DNA of 64,000 bases from Strobilurus pachycystidiatus (GCA_019915135.1 JAHLMK010000016.1:558001-622000), one strand, 5' to 3'; shown: positions 11,788 through 24,790, counted from the first letter of the stretch. A program made the numbers and translations. The notes: generated by a model not told the origin, from the sequence alone.

Positions 11788-12593
11788 GTGTTTTTCTCTG
11801 TTTTATGGGCGTCGACTTGCAGGACAAGGTCGACGAGCGTGGAGGCGGGATTTGGGTGGAGAAGGTAAATTGTCGTAGACGGCGAGCAAGAGAGAATTTT
11901 TTAGCAGCACATGTCGGACGTGTCACGTGGCGATCCATCATACTGATTACTGATCCGAATGTGTGCCGCTCCGATCTCTGCCACTGACATGTAGCATGGA
12001 CCCATACCCAACTTGCTAGCGCGATGCACCTAACTTATTGCATTCCAAACGCCACAACTTTGTCGCCATAGGAGGTGGATCTCAGGCTCTGCCACAGACG
12101 ACCCTGGGGGAGCCCGATTGGTCCGATCCAATGCAATGTGGGCAATTACTACTGGGCTGTTCGGCATACCTGGAACGGTTCTCCTTGTTGCATTTAATCC
12201 CGGATGTACATAGCGTCTTTTCTAGCTCTCAACTCTCCCTCGCGTTGGCTATCGCTACAAAGCCGCGATATCGCTCACACTGAAATACCCAAGTACCCTG
12301 GCTCCCCATTGCAGGGCTCCCATCTTGCCGGTCGACCATGGTCAGTTGATTGTCTACATATCTAACTGAACTTTATCCCTGTGGCCATCACTCTCTCACG
12401 TACGTGAAAGTGATGCTACTTGTCCACTTTCGAGTCGCCGTTCTGCTGACACACAAGATAAAAATTAATCTTATCCAGAGGACGAAATGGCATTAACGGC
12501 CGTCCGTGATCAGTGGATAGTGCCTGGTACATAAGAGGTTTCGACCGCGTATTGTATAAGAGACCATCCCCACTCTACCTTCGTTCTGAAAGT
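11788..12593. other. Divergent intergenic region between eIF4A and a P450
   Basis: Holds the promoters of two divergently transcribed genes. A CT-rich stretch lies just upstream of the eIF4A start on its strand. No gene seen. Confidence 0.6.
12555..12560 (+). promoter_or_regulatory. Possible TATA box of the first P450 gene
   Basis: TATAAG lies 34-39 bp before ATG 12594. This is close for a TATA box, so the true start could be slightly downstream. Confidence 0.3.
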
Positions 12594-14951
12594 ATGATGT
12601 TCTCTGCTCTAGCGTTCGTTTTTGCCAGTGCACTCTATGTGCTCTACACCGTCTTCAAGAGATTCAATCGCATATCCATCGCACATATCCCCGGCCCTCC
12701 TTCAGGATCTTGGCTCCATGGTCAGTGCGCTCACCACCGCCCGTTACCATGCCCTCATTCACCGCCTTCAGGAAATCTTCACGAACTTCTCCAAGCCCAA
12801 GTCGGCGAGGTACATAACTTCCGCTCAAATCACCTCGTCTTTTTCAAGCTCATCTCCTCCTACAGACGGACTTCAAGTGGCAGGCCGCCTACGGCGACGT
12901 GATGCGCATCAGAGCCCCCTTCGGTGTAAGTCTGACTCATTCCAGACCTCACCATCCAAATCCCGCCCGTGCACACAGCCTTTCGCTAACACCGACTTTT
13001 GTATTGTCTGCTAGGAAGACCGCCTGCTCATCACCGACCCCAAGGCCATTCAATACATTTTCCATACGTCCAGCTACAGGTACCCCAAACCCGCGAGTCG
13101 CCGACTCATTACCAGACTCCTGTTCGGCCCTGGGCTGACGAATGTTGATGGTACGACTTTCGTGCGTTTGATATTGTCTCAGCACCGATGGGTGTTTGTA
13201 TACTAGGTGATGATCACCGCCGCACACGCAAGGTTATGCTTCCGGGATTCGGCGGACAAGAGCTCAAGTTCTTCCTGCCTGTGTTCTTCGGTTGCGCAGA
13301 GAAGGTACGATCTAACTACCTCCGCGACATTGCCTTCTGTCTCATGTCCCAATGTAGATGGCCCTCAAGTGGGAGGCCATGATCACGGCCAGTCCAGCTA
13401 AGTCATCCGTGATCGACATTCCAAGCTGGACGTCCAGAGCCGCCCTGGACGCGATTGGCGAAGGTGACGCGGCGTACTATCATTGTCCGACCTTGCAATC
13501 ATACTAAAAACGCTCCTATAACGCAGCCGCTTTCGACTGTCAATTTGGAGCCCTCGATGATCCGAATAACGCTCTAGCGCAGACATACAATAATGTCTTG
13601 TTCGTTGGTGGTACCTTACATCTTCATCATTCATCTAACCCTCGGACAGCTTCCATGTGTTCGGCGTTCCGAGCAAGGGTGCAATACTTGGGCTCTCCGT
13701 CACAGACTTTGTGCCTTTCAGTGTATCGCGGTTTCTTCTCGCAAAATTCCCTCCGAAACGGCTGCAGCGCGCTCTCAAGACCAAGGAGCTGTCAACCTCC
13801 GTCTCGAGTGATTTGATCGCAGAAAAGCGTACAGCGATCGCACAGGGAAAAGGCCGAAAGGATATAATGTCTCTCTTAGGTGACTAATTCCTCAACGTTG
13901 CCGAAAATTCCCATCTAATGGCTATTCATGCAGTGCGAGCCAACAATTCTGAGGACCCGAAGAGGAAACTGACAGAGGATGAACTTCTCGCTCAAATGAA
14001 GTAAACGCTCTCCCTTTCGTGCTTCAACGACGCTCACGCTCTTCATAAAGCACGATTATCCTGGCTGGACATGAGACGACTGCTAACACGCTCTCATTCT
14101 CCCTCATCGAACTCTCCAAAGCACCCGTCATCCAAAATCGCCTGCGTCAAGAGATTCTGTCTACGGATATGATCCGTAGCTTCACCTCTTTGTCAGACTT
14201 CGATAACATGCCTTATCTCACTGCTGTCGTCAAGGTTCGGCTGAGAGATAATTACGCTAACATCCCAATACTCACACTCACCCCTTCGCAGGAAGTAATC
14301 CGCATGCATCCAATCCTCTTCAACCTTTGGAGAATCCCCATGGACGACGACGTCCTGCCACTTCAGCACCCCATCACTTTGGATAATGGTGAAGTGCTAA
14401 CGGAGCTGCCTATCCCGAAGGGTATGCATATCACGACATCAATCTCTGCCTACAACCGGTGAGTTCACGGAACCGGCTTGATAGCGATGACGATGATGTA
14501 CTGACAAGAGGAATAGGAAGAAGGACATCTTCGGTCAAGACGCGGATGTGTTCAATCCCGACCGGTGGCTACGTGACGAGGTGAGGAGTGAAGTTGCCCT
14601 TGGTGTGTATGCGAACTTGTACGTACTCTTTCCACTTGATCTGAGGCTGGGAAGTTGACTGACAGCTCCCTTGAAGATTCAGCTTCTCCGGTGGGGCTCG
14701 GTCGTGTATCGGATGGCGCTTCGCGTAAGTGTACTGCTTTGAGAACCAAGCCAAGATTTGACGTCGCCTATAGGGTGCTGGAGCTGTACGCCTTCCTTGT
14801 CGAACTCGTCGGCAAGTTCGAATTCGAGTTTGCGCATGTGAAACCACAGTCGATCCGTCGGGAGGCTTGTCATGTCATGACCCCAACCTTGGAAGGTGAT
14901 GTAGCTACAGGATCACAGCTACCTCTTAAAGTTCGATTGGCGCGTGATTAG
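12594..14951 (+). CDS. Cytochrome P450 monooxygenase (first copy)
   Basis: Starts at ATG 12594 with an N-terminal membrane anchor and the hinge HIPGPPSGSWLHG. About 13 exons are needed; the first phases check (12594-12720, 12772-12809, 12866-12925, 13015-13150, 13207-13304, 13358-13463, 13527-). Diagnostic motifs are all present: I-helix AGHETTANT, K-helix EVIR (ExxR), the PERF-like FNPDRW, and the heme-binding FSGGARSCIGWRFA with the thiolate Cys. It should be an ER-anchored, reductase-dependent monooxygenase. The GPP-x-SWLxG hinge is typical of large basidiomycete P450 families, but I cannot assign the CYP family or substrate by eye. No disabling break was seen. Confidence 0.93.
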
Positions 14952-15928
14952 GAAGTTCCCTGTAATTCAATCTCGGTGTATGGCAATGATCTCGTCGATC
15001 ATTAATTGTGGGGAAGTGTCGGCATGATATGCATGTCCCGGAAAGGTAGGATCTGGCATCGTTTTTCGACGACAATACCCATGACCATTACACCACCTGT
15101 TGCTTCTTCTTCAAAATCAACGCTTATGCCACGCTTGCAGACCAATACGGATGGGAATTTCGGCCGACAAAACTTGCGCGGAAAGAAGTGCAGTGCTCGA
15201 CGTCAATCATAAACTTTTTGTTGACGCAGTCACCCATACCACTAATAACTTGAATTCATCAATCCATCACCAATGAGGCTGGTGCGCTGTCGAAGCCTCA
15301 GGCCTCAGAGGGTGCAGGAAGGCACGGCCCACCGGTCTTGAGTCTCAAAGTCTCAGACTCTCAGTCAGTATATCCCAGCTGATACTCCTATCGTTCCCAG
15401 TCTAGGCGAATAGCTAGGGAAACTCAAGAAAGAACGAGGCGGAGCTTGGGTCAGATGAAGTAGGCTTGCCCACCCTTCTGACGACCAGCGTTTCTATGAT
15501 CAAAAACTTACTCTCGAGACAGTAGCATGGATAATGCGACAAACCTGTGCGCTATCTCATCGTCCCGTCGAAGCTCAGCCACATTTCTGTTTTTGTGGCT
15601 GTCCCGAAGTCACATGCCTTCAACTTCTCCATTGGAGCCTTTCTTGTCGACTTTACTGTAAGTAGAGGGAGGGGGTTTCGGTTTCGATGTTGCGTTCGAT
15701 GTCGATGTAGGGACCCAGGGAGGCTGTTGCAGATATGTGGCTGACCATAGAGACTCAAAGAGGATCTGAGAACGAGTGGGTGTGATTTGGTGGGATCATA
15801 ATTTCAATTTGTTACTCCTTCCGCATTGTACGTACTACGATCGATCTCATCGCTTTCTTGTTCCCCCCATCATCCCTTGGGAGGACTTGTTGAATCCTTC
15901 ACTCTCGGCACTGTGACAGGTCGTGAAC
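14952..15928. other. Intergenic region
   Basis: No gene supported. Around 15335-15365 there is a short run of repeated GAGTCTC/AGTCTCA units. Confidence 0.5.
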
Positions 15929-18296
15929 ATGGCGATACCGCTGTCCGACGAAGTTCTCAACGCGTTATTTGGTACCTTGGACGCCCCTCCGCTAGAAACG
16001 AAACCCAAGGAATGGTGGGCCGCCATGGATAAGCACACTGCCAAGCGGTACAACCCAAATAAGCCTCTCCCCTCCCACAGATACCGCGATCAGCCGCTTT
16101 CCTTCTACGACGAGCTCCTCAACGAGGATGTCATTCTCGAGATCATCTCAGCTCGCCGCATGGCCGCTACCTCCCAGCTCAAGCATTCGCGTCTTTTCGT
16201 GGACCTCCTGACAGATCCGGTGCGCCCCTTCGAGGACGTCTGGGCCAGTCTGTCGGAGGAAGGAAAGGAGAAGCACTATGTCGAAGGGTTCAAGGCCAAT
16301 GAGCAGAGCAAGGGTTACGCGCAGTTCACCCAAGGAAAGGCGGATTGCCCAGAGCTGAACCGGGATGCTTTAGCTAACCAAGGATTTGTCGGGCTGATGC
16401 GACAATGCGTGCTTCCGGATAACCATGTCGTCCCCTCTCAGCCTATAGAGATCGTAAACGCCCGCTTCGACAAGATCATTGGATATACACCAAATGACAC
16501 GTCCCACAGCCGCGCTGCTGTACACAGAATGATTCGAATGGCCAGAACGAGTTACATTAGTGCGTATTTTTACTGCTGCTCGCATAATCCTCATTTACTC
16601 ATATTTGAACAGCCACATTCGTCTTTGCCGTGGTCGCTTCTTTCAAGGGCGCCAAGGTCACCTACCAGCTGCTTGCTACAGAACATTCGAAAACGAAGCC
16701 GACTCTGAAGGGACATCAACAGATGATAGACGCGCTCATGGGTGGGAAATCAGCCGGTCGGGCGTACATGAAAGAGGAGGCCAAGCGGCGCAAGGACATG
16801 GCACTGTTCTGTCAACGGTGTCTGAAACGCGAAGACAAGGAGGTCACCGGGAAAATGATGGTCTGTACCAGATGTAAGGCGATAGGGAGAGAGGTTCGTT
16901 ACTGTGGACGTGAGTGTCAGCTCGCGGACTGGAAGGGGCATAAGAAGGAGTGTGGCAAAACCCTCGGTAAGAATAGGTTTCGATTTCGTTGTGATTTATT
17001 GACTTGCACCCATAGATGCATCTGCGGCTCTAGCAGACGTGCAAGTTGAAGGGACTGAACGAGCGAGCCAAGGACGTATAGACATACCAGCATGCCCTCC
17101 CGGTCACAAACGGACGCCCCACATCCTCAGACATCTCGAAGAGCTCGAGGCCCACCCTTCGAAGGATTACATGACCGAATTTGGTAGCTATGATCAATTT
17201 GGCATCGCCCTTGACGAAGTTCCCAGTGCCGCAGTCTTCATTCACATGCGAAACATCCTCTTCACCTCGTCCGCACCGGGCACAGAAGCCGCGCTACTCT
17301 ATATATATCGAGTACTGCAAACTTTCGCGTCGGAGAAGAACCTCCAGCAACAGCTGCAGCGGGAGTATGGAATGGATATGTGGAAGAGGATGCAGACGAT
17401 GCTTAAAAAGGACTCGCCGCCATACAAGCCGCCCAACATCTCGAGGGCGGAAATGGAGGTGACGATTGGGTATCTGAAGCAGACGAGTCGCTTTACGGAG
17501 GAGCTGGCGGGTTACACGCCTGGGAGCGGTAAAGTCTCTCTCATGGGAATGTCCGTTGGCCCGAAGAAGGACGTTATGGTGGAAGTGGAATTTCCTGCTG
17601 ACGCAGCCCCGCCTCCGACCGTTTTCCGACCCAGCTTAACGAAGAAGGCGACCGGTGCCAAAGCAGTCGGCCCGAACTTCGGTCAGTAGAAGTCGATGCT
17701 TAGCATTTCTAATAACATTTTGATCAATGTACGTTCCTCTAGCGATCCCAACTCCTGTGGACCTTCCAGACGAGAAGTACATACACTCCGATTATTGCGA
17801 CATTGCGGACCAGATCAAGTACCTGCAGATGAACCCCCAGGCGGACTACATGATCTGGGGTCACCCCAGCTCCCCTTATATTCCGATGGCGTTGGAATTC
17901 TGGGACATGCAAAGCGCCATGCTCTTTGTGTACCATCGTCAAAATCTTTTCAAGAACGGCCCCTGGAACATCGAGTCACTGGTGTATCTTATCATGACGC
18001 TTCGCCCTATCTTACAACGGAAGAAGATCTCGCCGGACATGCTGTACCGCCAGCTAGGGAGGGAGTATTCGGAGGGCTATGTGGAAATGGCGAAGGGGAT
18101 GATCCAGAAGCGTGCGGAGGATGGGAAAGAAGTCTACGCCAGCAAATTCGGGAAATTGTACGAGGTCGATAACGTGCCAGTCCTCGACAAGGAGATGCTG
18201 TTGGATGCGCTGTATCAGCTGAAGGCGGCGGGGAGGTTTCCGGAGCTGGCAGGATTACCTGTCGATAGAACCGTCATGCTACCAAGCCTAAGGTAG
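15929..18296 (+). CDS. MYND zinc-finger protein with duplicated C-terminal region
   Basis: Four exons (15929-16559, 16613-16966, 17016-17681, 17743-18296) total 2205 nt, giving 734 residues with matching phases. After a ~270-residue helical N-terminus of unknown fold comes a MYND finger near residues 277-324: CQRC, then CTRCK, YCGRECQLADW and HKKEC, the expected C6HC pattern. MYND fingers bind proline-rich partner peptides. The two last exons each encode a related ~190-residue module (shared pattern: a proline-rich lead, then P-x2-DYM, an acidic/aromatic stretch, then Q-REY or GREY followed by a helix with Met), so the C-terminal half looks internally duplicated. Such MYND proteins are abundant in Agaricomycetes and mostly uncharacterised. 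I chose the ATG at 15929 because it is the first one in frame. Confidence 0.85.
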
Positions 18297-18839
18297 AGTG
18301 GCGAAGTTATCTTTGGAGAGCCGGAACGGACATATTATACGCCGAATTGGGACGCTCTCATGCGCGTTGAACACCACAAATGGCTTCTCAAAGTCGACGT
18401 TGGGCTTCAAGTTCTTCCTCCGTGACATTTCTGCTTGGCCTGCGGAGTGTCTTCTCGCGGACGCCTTTCTCAAAAGAGTATAGAATACATGCCTATAGCG
18501 GGACCAGCCTAAAGAACATGCAAGGATTTCTACCTTGTCAGCGTCTTGTTTCCCTCCCTCCTATTCGACGATTTGCTCCTCTTGTTGTCGCATAAATTTG
18601 TTGCACAGATATATGTATATACACGCTATCATAGTACTGTTTTGGCTCGAGATTTATGGCATGGCAATCATGCCACTTGACGACCGCTGACGCACTGCTT
18701 CATTGGGCGATAAATACATCATTGTGGCGCATTCTAGCCAGCTCTCACCTCCAACTTGTCAATGAAATCGCTCTGTGGATGGGTAAGTCCAAATTCTAAA
18801 AGACCAGGTACTTGTAACTTACTGTGTAGGTTTAAGTGG

Positions 18840-19020
18840 AGCCCGGCCTGGGAGAGCCGCCGGAAAGAGTTAAATCATCATCACTGGCACGAGTGTCTGA
18901 CGATGACATGAAAGGAGACCGACAAAACTTAAGATTCTTCGGTGATCACCGGGATAAGTTGAGCCGACGACTTATCTTATGTTTGTGGGCACAATTCCGC
19001 GCTCTTGAGCAAGAGGAAAC
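18840..19020 (+). repeat. Diverged interspersed repeat, copy 1
   Basis: Matches the reverse complement of 20590-20760. Shared landmarks include CTTAAGATT, CACCGGGATAAG and CTTATGTTTG, in the same order and spacing. Copy 1 contains the 12-bp palindrome CGGTGATCACCG at 18940-18951. The repeat boundaries are by eye. Confidence 0.6.
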
Positions 19021-20515
19021 TTGAGTTCTGACTCGAGTACTGACTTGAGTTTCGACAAAATGATTATCCCCTTTGACATGAATTATATAGCGAGTAGTAC
19101 ATATTCTACTAGCAACGTGTTCAATGGTGGTTGACGCCGGGACGTGAGTTCTCCTTGACAGGCGTAATCTCCTTTCCGAAGCAATCACCAGAAAGCGGCC
19201 ATGCCTTGGCTAGTGACATCAACAACACCTATGAATGGGAAGGTGCGTGAGTTTTGAGACGGTCATTGTACAGAAGCTACTCACAGTTGTCGAAGAGGTG
19301 TCAGTAACCAAGAAGAGAGGTGAAGTGGACAATCCTGCCATGTCAGTATTGGAGAGTGCATAGATAAGAAAGAGAGCATACAGCATAGAAAACTGCAGAC
19401 GGCCACTGCGCCTCCTCTTAGACAACAATCAGTTACTAGCGTGTTTTCACTTGCATGCATCGCACAAACGTGCTCGCATACGGCATTAATACGACGTCCG
19501 TCAATCCAGGTTACATTGCTGGCGTGTGCAAGCGGCGTCGACCGTGAGTCAGAGAAGGAATGAGAAAGTCGGTGGTGATGGCGAAAGAACAAAGGGCGGA
19601 CTTTGAAAATGGCAAGTCGCGGTCGCGTGCCTGTCTCGTGCCGATGCACTTTGCACATCAACTCGGCCTGAACACGTTGCCGTGGTTGCCACATGACTAA
19701 GCATTTGCTCTTTTCCTCTGACGGCCACACCGCGTCAAGTCGACGACCAGGCAGATGCCCCCGCCAACGACGAAATGGAAGACGACCTCGCCAGCAACGA
19801 CAGCCATGGACAGCAACGACGCTGCACGCCAACAACCTCGAACCCGTCAGTTGTCCGACGGCGTCGCGTTGGCCGCAGGAGTACCGTAGTACGGGCATTT
19901 GCCTCCCAGCACCACGATGGCAACGACACCAATGACAGCGACGACGCAGGAAACAATGCCATGGAAGACGATTTACGACGTCGCGTCGCCCATCATACGA
20001 CTTCTGTCTTCGAGCACGGCAGGGATTCTACCATGATACGGTGAGAGTCTTCCTTTTGCTTCTTGTCATTTGTCCGTCGCGCGCTGGCTCTCATGCCGAA
20101 TTCTCTTCTCTGTCCTCGCTGATTCAACCTCTGCAGTGTTGCCTACCACCGGGCCCCATTGGTGCTCACAGGCTTTGCGGTTTCGTGTTGCCTGCATACA
20201 CGGTCTGGCTGGCATTCGTCAGAGGCCTAGCAGCGCTGCAATGGATGAATTGAAACAGTGAGTACTGCCTCCCCGACTGTCTCAGCCCTATGCTTAAGCT
20301 GACTCCAACTAGATTTCGTCCCGCGAACGGTCTGCCCCAGCGACTCAACTCGGTTCAAACCTCGGATCCATGACTCGTAGAGAGCTCAAATACTAGTCCA
20401 GGTTCAGTCGGACTCAAGTTCGAAACTCAAGCCACGACTGTCTCGCCTCAAGTTTTGGGGAGCTTAAGTACAACTTAAGTCCGCATACAGTGGTTAACTT
20501 GAGTCGGGCTTGAGA

Positions 20516-20854
20516 TCAGCTTGAGTAGCATGTAAATGTAGTGTACTCTGTAGTAGACACTAATAGTGTACGTGCAATGCATATACCCAATATCCTAAGA
20601 TGACCTAAATTTGAGAGGCCGCAAACATAAGATGAGCTACTCGTCTTATCCCGGTGATGACCGACAAATCTTAAGTTTAGTCTGTCATCTTTTTGCGATG
20701 ACCATGTTGGCCTGGGAGCGCCGCCGCCTGGAGCATCGTCCCTTGCACGAGCGTTCGTCTTTGTTGGTCTGGGATCACTGCCTTGGCACTCGCTCCCAGG
20801 AAGGGCCATGAGAAGGGCCACTATGCAAATAAGAGACGCTGTGGTGAACTTCAT
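20516..20854 (-). CDS. Possible small secreted protein (112 aa)
   Basis: Frame starting MKFTTASLICIVALLMALPGSEC has a good signal peptide (Lys, then a hydrophobic core, then small residues). It is followed by a Lys/Arg/Asp-rich segment and then enters the repeat shared with 18840-19020. The start resembles that of the small secreted protein at 35750 (MKFITAS...). The coding status is doubtful because the C-terminal half lies in repeat sequence, and a splice within it is possible. Confidence 0.35.
   Translation of the reverse strand: MKFTTASLICIVALLMALPGSECQGSDPRPTKTNARARDDAPGGGAPRPTWSSQKDDRLNLRFVGHHRDKTSSSSYVCGLSNLGHLRILGICIARTLLVSTTEYTTFTCYSS
20590..20760 (-). repeat. Diverged interspersed repeat, copy 2 (opposite orientation)
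   Basis: Inverted relative to the copy at 18840-19020, with about 1.6 kb between them. They may be the ends of one decayed element or two independent insertions. No target-site duplication could be recognised. Confidence 0.55.
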
Positions 20855-21804
20855 GGAAGGTTTTGATTGACGCTCTCATACGAGTGCCGTGGCTTTTATC
20901 GACGTGAGCTTGACAGGAGGAATGATCTCGAATGCTTCTCTGTCAAGGTCGAGTCCACTCTATGCTAGTCGCCGAGTACTAGACAACACAACTGAATGTT
21001 CAGGTTCCAAGGAGTGTAGGAGCGGAGATAAATAGGCACAGCTGTGGCGGCGTCTCACGTGTCTGAAGCCTATTTCACACAAAACAGTTTGAGGTCCGTA
21101 GACATCTGGCCGCCCGTGGCTGACACCGCTCTGGGCGGCTGGCGCTCTGGCAGCCGCCATTCGTATTCCAAATTATCGGCGAGTTTCGAGCTCGCCCAGT
21201 TCTCCTTGAATGGTCGCGGTACTATATATAGCGGCCTCAATTCTAGACTTGGTCAAGATCGTCCTCTTTGACCCACCCAGGCAATGAATCCGGCATTTCA
21301 TGACAGGATGTCATTCTGAAGAACGTCAGAACCGGCAACGTGACGAAAGTTTATATGAACTTGCTGTCGTCTAGAAGGAGGAGGATGAGATGAATTTCGT
21401 TCATGTCGAGTGCAATATTCGGTTAGGAAGGCGTATGTAGACGAATTTGAGGGTGAATAGTATATATAAATTCTTAGTCTAGAAGCGGAGGCCTTGATCG
21501 ACCGAGATAAGGGTCCCACTCACAGTTGCAATCCCGGGATTGAGTCGATGCTCGAGCCATTGCCCAGATCTGTTGTTCAAGGCATAGCAAGCCCACTAAA
21601 CTCAACATCATGCAAGGATGAGTATGTAGTACGACAACCCAGAGGCGCGAGCAAACAAAGAGTCTAGACAATGTGTGACATTGCAGTGGGATATCTACAT
21701 TCTGTGGGATATATCTAACGAAGAGAGAAACTCGATACGATGATGTTACAAGAAAGGGGAGCTGTACAGGAAGGAAAGCATACGACATGATGGTAAAAAT
21801 GAAT

Positions 21805-22920
21805 CTAAGCGGTGACGGTAAACTTGAGTTTGTCACCCTCAACCTCGCAAGTAATGTTGTTCATGTTCTCGACGAGGTAGTGGGCGCCGCAGTTTGCGAT
21901 TTTAGAGCGCTCGTGGGAGGTGCAAAGCGCGATGACGGTAGCGCCGCTGGCAACACCTGCGCGGATACCCGAGGGTGAGTCCTCGAAGACGACACACTTC
22001 GAGGCGTCGAAACCGAGGCACTTGGCGGCGAGGAGGAATGGGTCAGGCGCGGGCTTGCCAGCCTTGAGGCGCTTATCGTCGGCGGTGATGGTGACGGGCG
22101 GTGGGGTGATACCAACGCGTGTCATACATCCGTAAGCTGCAGATGCTGTGAGCATTTCGATTCACATGGACGGAGTAGACGAATCTTACCATAAGTTTTA
22201 GCGCCGCTAGTAGCGACAGCGTATCGGCCCGCAGGGATGGAGTCCATCATGCGCTTTACACCGGGCAGGATGCGCACAGACCGATCGACGGCTGCTGCCT
22301 CAATCTGCCATGCCTCGAACTGATGCCTGAGGGCTTTTGGTACGACCTCCTCGACAACGGAGTCGATACCGTCCTCAAAGGTCGGTTCGTAAACCTGTGC
22401 TTCGGGAACGGCAGACATGCGGAGAGCAGAGCCAAGCCGGGTGGCAAAAGATGGCCGGCGCTCTGGTGTGAAGGCGAAGGATGAGGCGCGAGATGAGGGT
22501 GCTGATGATCCAGCGGAGAGAAGTTCGGGGGTGGCCATGCCAGATGAGGCGGGGGTGGATGAGAAAGAGCCGCGTCGCGAGCCGGGGCCGTGAACGTTGT
22601 ACGCGTCAGCGTAGTAGAGGATGCTTTCCTCGAACTTGGTGACCTCGTCGTCCATCTCGTGCGACTTGATATGGGGTTTGAATTGTGCGAGATTGTCGAC
22701 AGCGCGCTTGCCGTGGGTCGCGGCGATGACATGCTTGGGATCCTGCCCGATGTCTAATGCGACCTTGCCCCAGGCAGCTTCGACGGCTTGAATGGAGTCG
22801 GTGAGGGTACCGTCCTGGAAGAGGAACACTATGCGAGTTAGATTGGGAATCCAACGGCGTGAAAGAACACACCATGTCGAAGAGGACAGCGTCGGCGTAG
22901 AAAACTCGAGAAGACGACAT
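21805..22920 (-). CDS. HAD-superfamily phosphatase (GPP/DOG-like)
   Basis: Three exons (22920-22873, 22814-22190, 22136-21805). The first intron splits the catalytic motif so that splicing gives LFDMDGTLTDS (motif I, nucleophile Asp and general acid Asp). Motif II is VATSG, motif III the lysine in KAGKPAPDPF, motif IV CVVFEDSPSG. These place it in subfamily I HAD hydrolases with an alpha-helical cap, close to yeast glycerol-3-phosphatase and 2-deoxyglucose-6-phosphatase; the substrate is likely a small sugar or polyol phosphate. Between residues ~85 and ~165 there is a Ser/Pro/Arg-rich insertion (GSRRGSFSSTP... to ...RLGSALRMS) inside the cap, absent from the short yeast enzymes. A TATA-like element lies about 85 bp upstream. 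Confidence 0.9.
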
Positions 22921-23003
22921 GATAGTTGTAGAGGGTATGCGATGAGAGTGGGCTGAATGTGTAGCGATGAGGTGCTGGGAATGCTGCCCATATTCTGGCC
23001 ACC

Positions 23004-23009
23004 TTTATA
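23004..23009 (-). promoter_or_regulatory. Possible TATA box of the HAD phosphatase gene
   Basis: TATAAA on the minus strand, about 85 bp upstream of the ATG at 22920, a usual distance for fungal genes. Confidence 0.4.
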
Positions 23010-24790
23010 CGAGATGAAAGTACGTGACGTCAAGGAGACCGATACAGATAGCAAAAAGCAAATCCACGGTTGCCTTCCTATTTGAGTCATGGCAATGAAT
23101 AAACAGCATTGGGGCCCCGATGGGTGAGGCCGCTCCACCTGCGATCAAAGAGCCGAAAGCCATCGCGGCTCAGAGATTAGGGGGCTCCATCCGGCCGACG
23201 TTGGACAGAATCATACAAGCCCACCAGAGTAGATAGACCGAGCATTGCAGAGAGGAATCAAGGTCAAAGCGAAGCTTGACGAGGTGCTCTGGTACAGCCT
23301 GGTTAGAGCTGTGGTCGTCGCCACACAACAAGAAGGTTGCAAGTGGCAACCGATCACCACACTGCCTTTCTTGGCAATTGACGCCACCCACGTGGAACTC
23401 TGCTTTTGCGTAAACTTTCTTCCAGACCTTGTCCAGAGTCCAGACCCGGCCAGTACGCGCCTCTCCGCCTCTCTCCCGCGCTGGTTTCGCCCGCATCCCC
23501 CCTTTTCATCGCTCCAGTGAAGTCTGCCGATGACGCGCGCCCGCTGACACCTGTTTATTCTGAGATTCTCTACGTGTAGGTGATGCTGTTGATGTTCGGA
23601 CGTTACCTCATCAAGATTCCATGCCAATGCTTTGTGCTCATCTTCACAAGCATGAGATTATTGTGAGTGGAGCTGCTCCCTCTCGTTCTGTCTTCTCAGA
23701 GAGCAGAATAAAGGTTTCGCTCCACGCACGTCTGTTTCCCGGAAGGATTCAATGGATCCTCGTAAATTGCTCTCCACGGCCCATACATTTGTAGTCATTG
23801 TACTCCGATACCTTCGTCGGCCCCATCCCATCCAAGACCATAATGATAAAGAAACACATCGATGTCGTTTTCACATGTTACCTCGGATTTCCGTCCGCCC
23901 CGCATGACCGGGTGGCGGTGACTATACAATTGGCAATGTTCGTTCCTCTCTTTGACTTTGTGGCTCAGTGTGGCTCTTTGTGGCTCTTGCCCTTTCTTCT
24001 CTCTCCGACTCGTGTAGCCTAGGTTTTCAAATTATAACTCCCCACTGGGGAATTGGAGAGGCCAAGCGGGGTGTGGTGTGGGGTTGGATCCGCTTTTCGC
24101 ATATCCGATATCGGTATGCACCCTCAAACTGTCAGAGGCAATGGCGGTGACTCGAAGCAGCCTCAACGCCTAGTCTCGGAACAAGACCCTGCCGACACGT
24201 TCCGCGTGGAGGGTCTTGTATCAAAGTCGCCGATCAAGCGGGCGACTGTGAAGTGAAATGCCTTACTTGGGCCTTTACCTTTCCCCTTTGACTTTTGTTG
24301 ACCTCCGTTCAAATTTTGTTACCTTTTGACCAACTCAATACATTCAACGGCAATGGTTGGTCCAGCGACCGAGTCTTGTCACCAGAATTTTCTTGCCTAT
24401 CAGGAAAGTGACATACAGTCGTGTATCTGCTAGAAGGTGAAATAGCATATTCATTGACAATGACTGGGCAACCGTCTGACTGCGAAGTAAACAACGATGA
24501 ACTTTGATGACTACTGTATTGACCTCTATCGACGCGGACAAGTGTCACAAGTTGTCACGCCTTCAAAAGTCTTCAAAAGTCTTCAAATTGATCAGATATC
24601 AGTCACGCTCAGAAAATGTCCATTGTACCATGTTAGGGCACTCAAAAATTATTCAGAGACTCCTGATACATTCTTTACATACTGAAGTACATTTTCTGTC
24701 CTGTACTTCTTCTACCAAAGTCATCACGTCGAGCCATAAAAATTGACCAAGTTCACTTCACAGTCACCTGCCAAATCAACGACTTTGTTA

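Larger units (their letters stand above)
18297..21804. other. Gene-poor region with repeat debris
   Basis: Contains two diverged copies of one sequence in opposite orientation (about 18840-19020 and 20590-20760), surrounded by many CTTGAGT/ACTCAAG motifs (19015-19060 and 20380-20530). One possible small secreted protein frame is listed separately. The rest shows no sustained coding composition, although 19730-20040 has an acidic, Arg-rich frame (starting MEDDLASNDS) of doubtful value. Confidence 0.5.

Noticed and set aside
24561..24588. Three short CTTCAAAAGT repeats as a CRISPR-like array
   Set aside because: No spacers, only a short microsatellite, and the genome is eukaryotic.
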